In this document: piece by piece, positions 6,260-9,901 of the stretch
How positions within the stretch are numbered: position 1 is the first letter of the stretch
How the letters are laid out: each line of letters begins with the position of its first letter
Origin: an uncultured Prevotella sp.
GTDB lineage: Bacteria > Bacteroidota > Bacteroidia > Bacteroidales > Bacteroidaceae
DNA: 9,901 nt
Direction of reading: 5' to 3'
Assembly: GCA_900550365.1 (NCBI GenBank)
Contig: URRR01000048.1
Coordinates: 1 to 9,901 of the forward strand
Notes under the pieces: model-generated
Told to the model about the DNA's origin: nothing
The model's database searches: none
Seen by the model: the letters and a program-made list of their open reading frames with translations, nothing else
Position numbers and translations under genes: made by a program

Positions 6260-7006
6260 TTACTTGTTCTGCTTAAGAAACTCGTTGAGGGCGCTCGTCA
6301 TCGAGGGGAACTGCTTCGTCGGGGCCTCAACCTTCACCTCCAGTCCGGCGTCATGCGCGGCCTTTGCCGTTGCAGGGCCGAACGTGCCGACCACTACCTC
6401 ACCGTTTTTCGAGTCGCCGAAGGTGTTCTTGAAGGCGCTGATGCCTGACGGACTGAAGAATATGCACATGTCATAGTCAAACGTCTTTACCTCGTCGGCC
6501 GTGAAGTCGTTGCTCACCGTGCGGTACATAACGCACTCGGTATGGTTCAGCTTCTTGGCGTCAAGCAGAGCCTTTACCTTGTCGTCGTGCACGTCGCTCA
6601 TAGGTATCAGGTACTTCTCGTTCTTGTGTTTCAGCATCGTGGGCAGCAGATCGTCTATCTTGCCCGTCTTTCCGAAGAACACCTTACGTTTCCTGTACTG
6701 CACGTATTTCTGGATATAGAGAGCAATGGTCTCGGTAACACAGAAATATTTCATCGTCTCCGGTATCTCGAGCCGCATCTCCTTGGCCAGCTTGAAGTAG
6801 TTGTCTATTGCGTGACGTGACGTAAACACCACGGCGGTGTAGTTGAGAATACTTATTTTCTGCTGTCTGAACTCTTTGGACGACAGCCCTTCTACTTTTA
6901 TAAACGGACGGAAGACCAATTCTACGCCATACTCTTTTTCCATCTCGAAATACGGTGACTTGTCACTGCTAGGCTTTGGTTGTGACACTAAAACCTTTCT
7001 TACCAT
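6260..7006 (-). CDS. hemD: Uroporphyrinogen-III synthase (HemD-like)
   Basis: HemD closes hydroxymethylbilane with inversion of ring D to give uroporphyrinogen III, the branch point to heme, siroheme and cobalamin. The family is poorly conserved, so the call rests on overall pattern: N-terminal KVLVSQPKP, VVFTSRHAIDNYF (59-71), FFSPSGISAF (183-192) and GTFGPATAKAAHDAGLEV (207-224), followed by AP-T---PSM. These are typical of the two-domain HemD fold. I chose the ATG at 7006 (248 aa, 11 bp after the DUF4271 stop) because homology-like sequence begins at once (MVRKVLVSQP). An in-frame ATG at 7066 would add a basic 20-residue extension that overlaps the end of the upstream gene. No other tetrapyrrole gene lies in the window. 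A related but different role in an organism without a full heme pathway is possible. Confidence 0.85.
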   Translation of the reverse strand: MVRKVLVSQPKPSSDKSPYFEMEKEYGVELVFRPFIKVEGLSSKEFRQQKISILNYTAVVFTSRHAIDNYFKLAKEMRLEIPETMKYFCVTETIALYIQKYVQYRKRKVFFGKTGKIDDLLPTMLKHKNEKYLIPMSDVHDDKVKALLDAKKLNHTECVMYRTVSNDFTADEVKTFDYDMCIFFSPSGISAFKNTFGDSKNGEVVVGTFGPATAKAAHDAGLEVKVEAPTKQFPSMTSALNEFLKQNK

Positions 7007-7017
7007 CTGTCGACTTA

Positions 7018-8049
7018 CTAAAAGTTTATTTTCAAATAATCTACTACGTTTACCAATACGCCCCATAATCCGAGCAAGGGCATTATTTCAAGGGCACAAA
7101 AGTACAAAATAATCTGCAAATAAAAAGTTTTATGTTTGAAAAACACCACAAAACTCTTGAAAAAAAGCGACATTTTAACCAAAACAATGACAAAAGCGAC
7201 ATAAGCGACAATCTTTTGCATGGAAAGGTCAAAATACGAAACAAGCAGCACCGCGGGGAACAGGGCCGCGCCCTCAAATGACGTCACGAAAAGCAGCGTC
7301 TTGAGCCAGCGCACGCTCTTACGGCTGCCGAAGAACACGCTGTTGACGGCCCAATAAACGAACATCCTGACGCCGAAATAGGCCACATAAATGCCGAAGA
7401 ACACGGCCACGAGCTGGTATTGTGACGACAGGATGAACGTGTCGGCCACGTTGTTGAGCGTATATACGAAGGAGATAATGGCAAAGAGCAGACACGTAAG
7501 CAAAGCGAAGAACAACTGGGCACGCACCTCGGCCGACGTCTCAGAATAGTCGGCGTCGCCGTTTCTCGACCCGCGCAGGAACTGGCGTGCCTGCATCATG
7601 ATGAAGCGGCGCGTACCGGCAAAGGCCAGCATGGCTATGACGAAGCATACCACGAGCAGGGCCGTGAGCGTGTTGTCGCCGCGTATGGTGTAGGGCACGG
7701 GGTCGCCGGCAATGCCGAGGCGGTTAGCTCCTATCTCGGGACGGAACGTGGTGTCGTTCATGAAGAACGTCCTGATATACTCCTCCGGCTGAGTAACCTC
7801 TCCCGGACGTGTCCACTGCTCGTGGCCGGGCAGGCAAAGCGTGTCGGGACGGGTGCTCAGATGAGTATTCTCCACGTGGAAGTTGGCCTGCACGGCCGAG
7901 TCCTGCTGCCAGGGCGTAGCATCCTCCGGCAGGCTCTCAATCACCTCCCGCGGGGTGAGCGTCCTGCCCGCATGCTGCGGCGCGGGTGCCTTAACCCCCT
8001 GCTCCGCGGCCACAGCCACCGATATAGAGTCAGCCTGGTTCACTGCCAT
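7018..8049 (-). CDS. DUF4271-type polytopic membrane protein
   Basis: This is a 343-residue integral membrane protein of unknown function. The first ~125 residues are hydrophilic, rich in Pro, Thr and acidic residues, with no signal peptide visible. The rest holds about six hydrophobic segments (roughly 126-145, 178-198, 211-232, 251-272, 278-303 and 309-336), with basic loops such as FAGTRRFIMMQARQFLRGSR after the first and FGSRKSVRWLK before the fourth. Short Asn/Asp-rich loops (YTLNNVADTF) separate others, and it ends VNVVDYLKINF. Size, layout and the position directly upstream of hemD match the Bacteroidetes-specific DUF4271 family; this is assigned from memory, not a search. It is the first gene of the cluster, with no terminator between it and metK. 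The long N-terminal region is poor in recognisable motifs. A transport or membrane-assembly role would be speculation. Confidence 0.75.
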   Translation of the reverse strand: MAVNQADSISVAVAAEQGVKAPAPQHAGRTLTPREVIESLPEDATPWQQDSAVQANFHVENTHLSTRPDTLCLPGHEQWTRPGEVTQPEEYIRTFFMNDTTFRPEIGANRLGIAGDPVPYTIRGDNTLTALLVVCFVIAMLAFAGTRRFIMMQARQFLRGSRNGDADYSETSAEVRAQLFFALLTCLLFAIISFVYTLNNVADTFILSSQYQLVAVFFGIYVAYFGVRMFVYWAVNSVFFGSRKSVRWLKTLLFVTSFEGAALFPAVLLVSYFDLSMQKIVAYVAFVIVLVKMSLFFKSFVVFFKHKTFYLQIILYFCALEIMPLLGLWGVLVNVVDYLKINF

Positions 8050-8065
8050 TAGCCAAATTTAATCT

Positions 8066-8188
8066 TACCCCTACTCCTTTCTGCTTTTATTACCTTACTC
8101 TTACTACTCCTACTCCTTTTACTACCTTACTACTCTACTCCTTTTACTACTCTACTCCTTTTACTACTTCCCTCCTTCTCTCCTTTCC
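8066..8188. repeat. Pyrimidine-rich CTACTCCTTTTACTAC repeats between metK and DUF4271
   Basis: The plus strand is nearly all pyrimidine plus A, built from the 16-mer CTACTCCTTTTACTAC, perfect at 8110-8125, 8135-8150 and 8152-8167, with shorter TACTCC and TACTAC fragments around it. It ends in CCCTCCTTCTCTCCTTTCC at the metK stop. In the transcript of the minus-strand genes this gives a purine-rich run of GGAGTAG and AAAAGGAG words as the leader of DUF4271. It fills almost the whole 139-bp gap. No hairpin terminator is visible. Confidence 0.6.
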
Positions 8189-9451
8189 TTAATTTCCGAA
8201 GAACTCCTTGCGTATCTTGTCGGTCATGTCGAGCTTCTCCCATGTGAACAGCTCAACGTCTACAGTCTTCTTCTCATGGTAACGGCTGGTGAACGTCTTG
8301 CTTACCACCTCGTTCTTGCGGCCCATATGGCCGTAGGCAGCCGTCTCGAGGAACATGGGCTGGCGCAGCTTCAGACGCTCCTCGATAGCCTTGGGGCGCA
8401 GGTTGAACATGGTCTTCACCTTATCGGCTATCTCGCCGTCAGTCATGCCGACATGGCTCTTGCCGTAAGTGTTGACATATACGCTTACAGGCTCTGCCTG
8501 ACCGATGGCGTAGCTTATCTGTACCAGCATCTCGTCGGCCACTCCCGCTGCCACCATGTTCTTGGCTATGTGGCGTGCGGCGTAGGCTGCCGAGCGGTCA
8601 ACCTTGCTCGAGTCTTTGCCCGAGAATGCTCCGCCGCCGTGCGCTCCGCGGCCTCCGTAGGTGTCAACGATTATCTTGCGGCCCGTAAGTCCGGTGTCGC
8701 CGTTGGGGCCTCCGATGACGAACTTGCCCGTAGGATTGACCAGATAGTCAATCTTACCATTGAACAGCGCGAGCACCTTCTCAGAGTGAATCTGCTCCTT
8801 CACGCGCGGCATCAGTATGTTTTCCACGTCACTCTTTATCTTCTCCTGCATCCGCGTTTCATTCTCGTCGAAGTCGTCGTGCTGTGTCGACACAACGATT
8901 GTCGTTATGCGCTGCGGCACGCCGTCGTCTGAGTACTCAACGGTAACCTGGCTTTTCGAGTCGGGGCGCAGGTATGTCATCTGCTTTCCCTCCTTGCGTA
9001 TGTCGGCCAGTGTCTTCATGATGAGCTGTGCCAGGTCGAGCGTTACGGGCATATAGTTCTCGGTCTCGTTGCACGCGTAGCCGAACATCATGCCCTGGTC
9101 TCCGGCTCCCTGGTCGTCGGCCGTGCCTTTGTCAACGCCGCGGTTGATGTCGTCGCTCTGCTCGTGAATGGCGTTGAGAATGCCGCACGAGTCGCCGTCA
9201 AACTGGTATTCAGACTTTGTATAGCCGATTTTCTTTATCGTGTTACGTGCTATTGTCTGCAGGTCGATGTACACACTGCTGCGCACCTCGCCGGCAATCA
9301 CTACCTGGCCTGTGGTGACAAGCGTCTCTACGGCCACCCTTGCATGCGGGTCGTAAGCCAAGAACTGGTCAAGGATAGCGTCTGAAATCTGGTCGGCAAC
9401 CTTATCGGGATGACCTTCCGAAACTGATTCTGAAGAAAACAAATATGACAT
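8189..9451 (-). CDS. metK: S-adenosylmethionine synthetase
   Basis: MetK is a cytoplasmic enzyme that makes S-adenosylmethionine from methionine and ATP, supplying methylation and radical-SAM chemistry. The 420-residue protein has all family signatures: ATP/metal-binding SEGHPDKVADQISDAILD (11-28), GAGDQG (115-120), the phosphate-binding glycine loop GGGAFSGKD (272-280) in the context TYGGRGAHGGG, and NPTGKFVIGGPNGDTGLTGRK (239-259) in the central domain. Length is close to the usual Bacteroidales MetK, a little longer than E. coli's 384. The start at 9451 (MSYLFSSESVSEGHPDK) lies about 29 nt after a near-perfect promoter box, a short leader with no visible riboswitch. Transcription may read through the purine-rich gap into DUF4271. 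Confidence 0.98.
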   Translation of the reverse strand: MSYLFSSESVSEGHPDKVADQISDAILDQFLAYDPHARVAVETLVTTGQVVIAGEVRSSVYIDLQTIARNTIKKIGYTKSEYQFDGDSCGILNAIHEQSDDINRGVDKGTADDQGAGDQGMMFGYACNETENYMPVTLDLAQLIMKTLADIRKEGKQMTYLRPDSKSQVTVEYSDDGVPQRITTIVVSTQHDDFDENETRMQEKIKSDVENILMPRVKEQIHSEKVLALFNGKIDYLVNPTGKFVIGGPNGDTGLTGRKIIVDTYGGRGAHGGGAFSGKDSSKVDRSAAYAARHIAKNMVAAGVADEMLVQISYAIGQAEPVSVYVNTYGKSHVGMTDGEIADKVKTMFNLRPKAIEERLKLRQPMFLETAAYGHMGRKNEVVSKTFTSRYHEKKTVDVELFTWEKLDMTDKIRKEFFGN

Positions 9452-9479
9452 TTCTCTTTGTATTATTATAAACGGACTG

Positions 9480-9510
9480 CAAAGTTACGCCATTTATAAT
9501 TAACGGCAAA
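9480..9510 (-). promoter_or_regulatory. metK promoter
   Basis: Minus-strand TTTG (9510-9507), a 19-nt spacer and TAACTTTG (9487-9480) match both elements of the Bacteroidetes sigma-ABfr-type promoter. The start site would be near 9474, leaving a leader of about 23 nt to the metK ATG. The room is too small for a SAM riboswitch. The G-rich array begins directly upstream of the -33 box. Confidence 0.8.
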
Positions 9511-9519
9511 ATAAATATT

Positions 9520-9590
9520 GGGTTTTAACGGTTTTGTGGGTTATTGGGTTAGCGGGTTTTAAGGTTAGCGGGTTTTAAGGTTAGCGGGTT
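9520..9590. repeat. G/T-rich array with 16-bp tandem units
   Basis: The unit GGTTAGCGGGTTTTAA occurs perfectly at 9547-9562 and 9563-9578, with a partial third copy at 9579-9590. More degenerate GGGTTTTAACGG and TGGGTTATTGGG words precede it. Six GGG runs (9520-9522, 9538-9540, 9546-9548, 9554-9556, 9570-9572, 9586-9588) give a telomere-like plus strand immediately upstream of the metK promoter. It is part of the 429-bp gap 9452-9880, which contains no recognisable gene. Confidence 0.65.
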
Positions 9591-9593
9591 AAT

Positions 9594-9634
9594 AGGACAA
9601 ATAAGGCTGATAAGACAAATAACGCCGATAAAAA
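9594..9634. repeat. Second copy of the AGGACAAATAAGGC / CCGATAAAAA module
   Basis: AGGACAAATAAGGC (9594-9607) and CCGATAAAAA (9625-9634) repeat the pair at 1894-1907 and 1925-1934 with identical 31-bp start-to-start spacing; the sequence between them differs. As at the first site, a G/T-rich array lies on its left and a minus-strand gene beyond that. Confidence 0.6.
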
Positions 9635-9639
9635 GTATT

Positions 9640-9752
9640 AGCCCTATTCGCCTTATCTGCCCTATTTTCCAGCCTAATTATCTGCCCTATTTTATCAGCC
9701 CTATTCGCCTTATCTGCCCTATTTTCCAGCCTAATTATCTGCCCTATTTTAT
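9640..9752. repeat. Perfect 57-bp-period tandem duplication, C/T-rich
   Basis: The 56-bp segment 9640-9695, beginning AGCCCTATTCGCCTTATCTG, recurs without mismatch at 9697-9752. A degraded continuation made of AGCCCTAT, TCGTCCTATT and TATCAGCC words runs to about 9790. Each unit is itself made of smaller words (CTGCCCTATTTT twice per unit). The word GCCTTATCTGCCCTATT (9650-9666) is nearly the reverse complement of 9591-9607, so the two halves of the gap can fold back on each other. No ORF of note is seen. Confidence 0.8.
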
Positions 9753-9829
9753 TAGCCCTATCAGCCCTATTCGTCCTATTTATCAGCCTCTGTCCTTAAC
9801 TTCAATTACTTCAGAAGATCAGAGTGTCT

Positions 9830-9901
9830 TGTCCTGAAAAAAGTTGACACATATAGAAACAATAAAAACATGTGTCCATTATGAGGAAAAGTCCAAAGAA
9901 G
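9830..9901 (+). mobile_element. Probable left end of an insertion sequence, truncated by the window
   Basis: The word repeats stop near 9795 and the composition changes. TGTCCTGAAAAAAGTTGACA at 9830-9849 has the TG start and length of an IS3-family-like terminal repeat. It is followed by a stem GACACAT (9846-9852) / ATGTGTC (9870-9876) and an ATG at 9881. The other end, target duplication and transposase body lie outside the window, so the call rests on resemblance only. A sequence TTGACA at 9844-9849 could also act as a -35-like element. Confidence 0.4.
9881..9901 (+). CDS. Possible transposase N-terminus (partial)
   Basis: The plus-strand ATG at 9881 opens a frame reading MRKSPKK up to the window edge. 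A short, basic N-terminus directly after a candidate IS terminal repeat suits an IS3-type OrfA helix-turn-helix protein. Seven codons cannot establish this. It would be the only plus-strand gene in the window. Confidence 0.3.

Noticed and set aside
7007..7066. Longer hemD start at 7066
   Set aside because: It would overlap the last 49 bp of DUF4271 and add a basic 20-residue extension, whereas the ATG at 7006 follows the upstream stop by 11 bp and begins at the conserved strand.
8054..8061. TAAATTTG on the minus strand, a match to the -7 consensus just before DUF4271
   Set aside because: No TTTG-like -33 element lies 19-21 nt upstream, and initiation would fall on or beside the ATG, making the message leaderless. 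AT-rich chance match is more likely.
8276..8932. Plus-strand open frame of 218 codons opposite metK
   Set aside because: It is a complementary-strand shadow of metK, with no recognisable domain and no start context.
9640..9752. CRISPR-like array
   Set aside because: The units are directly adjacent with a 1-bp difference in register and no unique spacers, so this is a tandem duplication. No cas gene is present.

Overview
The window looks like chromosomal DNA from a Bacteroidales bacterium, probably Prevotella or a close relative. The evidence is the gene set (kduI/kduD, tyrS-yidD-rnpA-hemD-DUF4271, metK), the lack of Shine-Dalgarno sequences, and promoters of the Bacteroidetes type (TTTG, about 20 nt, TAnnTTTG) upstream of metK and of the tRNA. 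The genus is an inference; the phylum is well supported. Every recognised gene lies on the minus strand, so transcription runs from right to left. A possible mobile-element gene enters at the far right on the plus strand.

From left to right: 1-288 holds the possible start of a further minus-strand gene (41 to the left edge) and a fold-back repeat built on a 20-bp palindrome. Next is a Wzx-type oligosaccharide flippase (289-1785). A repeat-rich gap (1786-2126) follows and carries the terminator of the kdu operon. kduD (2127-2930) and kduI (3125-3970) form a two-gene operon for unsaturated uronates from pectin or glycosaminoglycans, with a 19-bp inverted repeat between them and a promoter near 4065-4096. 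tRNA-Gln(UUG) is at 4137-4207 with its own promoter.

Then comes a compact minus-strand cluster, in transcription order DUF4271 membrane protein (8049-7018), hemD-like (7006-6260), rnpA (6248-5838), yidD (5841-5599) and tyrS (5566-4265). Its gaps are 11, 11, -4 and 32 bp, consistent with one operon. It covers a possible tetrapyrrole enzyme, the RNase P protein, the YidD insertion factor and tyrosyl-tRNA synthetase. metK (9451-8189), for S-adenosylmethionine synthesis, lies 139 bp upstream with a very clear promoter.

The less ordinary content is in the gaps. Several contain degenerate word repeats with strong strand asymmetry: G/T-rich at 1821-1907 and 9520-9590, C/T-rich at 8066-8188 and 9640-9790, and both polarities facing each other at 2957-3117. 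Two gaps 7.7 kb apart share the same module, AGGACAAATAAGGC followed exactly 31 bp on (start to start) by CCGATAAAAA, each next to a GGTTTTAAGGTT-type array. A perfect 57-bp-period tandem repeat lies at 9640-9752. The right edge (9830-9901) resembles an insertion-sequence end followed by the first codons of a transposase. I saw no CRISPR array, no phage genes and no clear defence system. The coding content looks like ordinary core genome.
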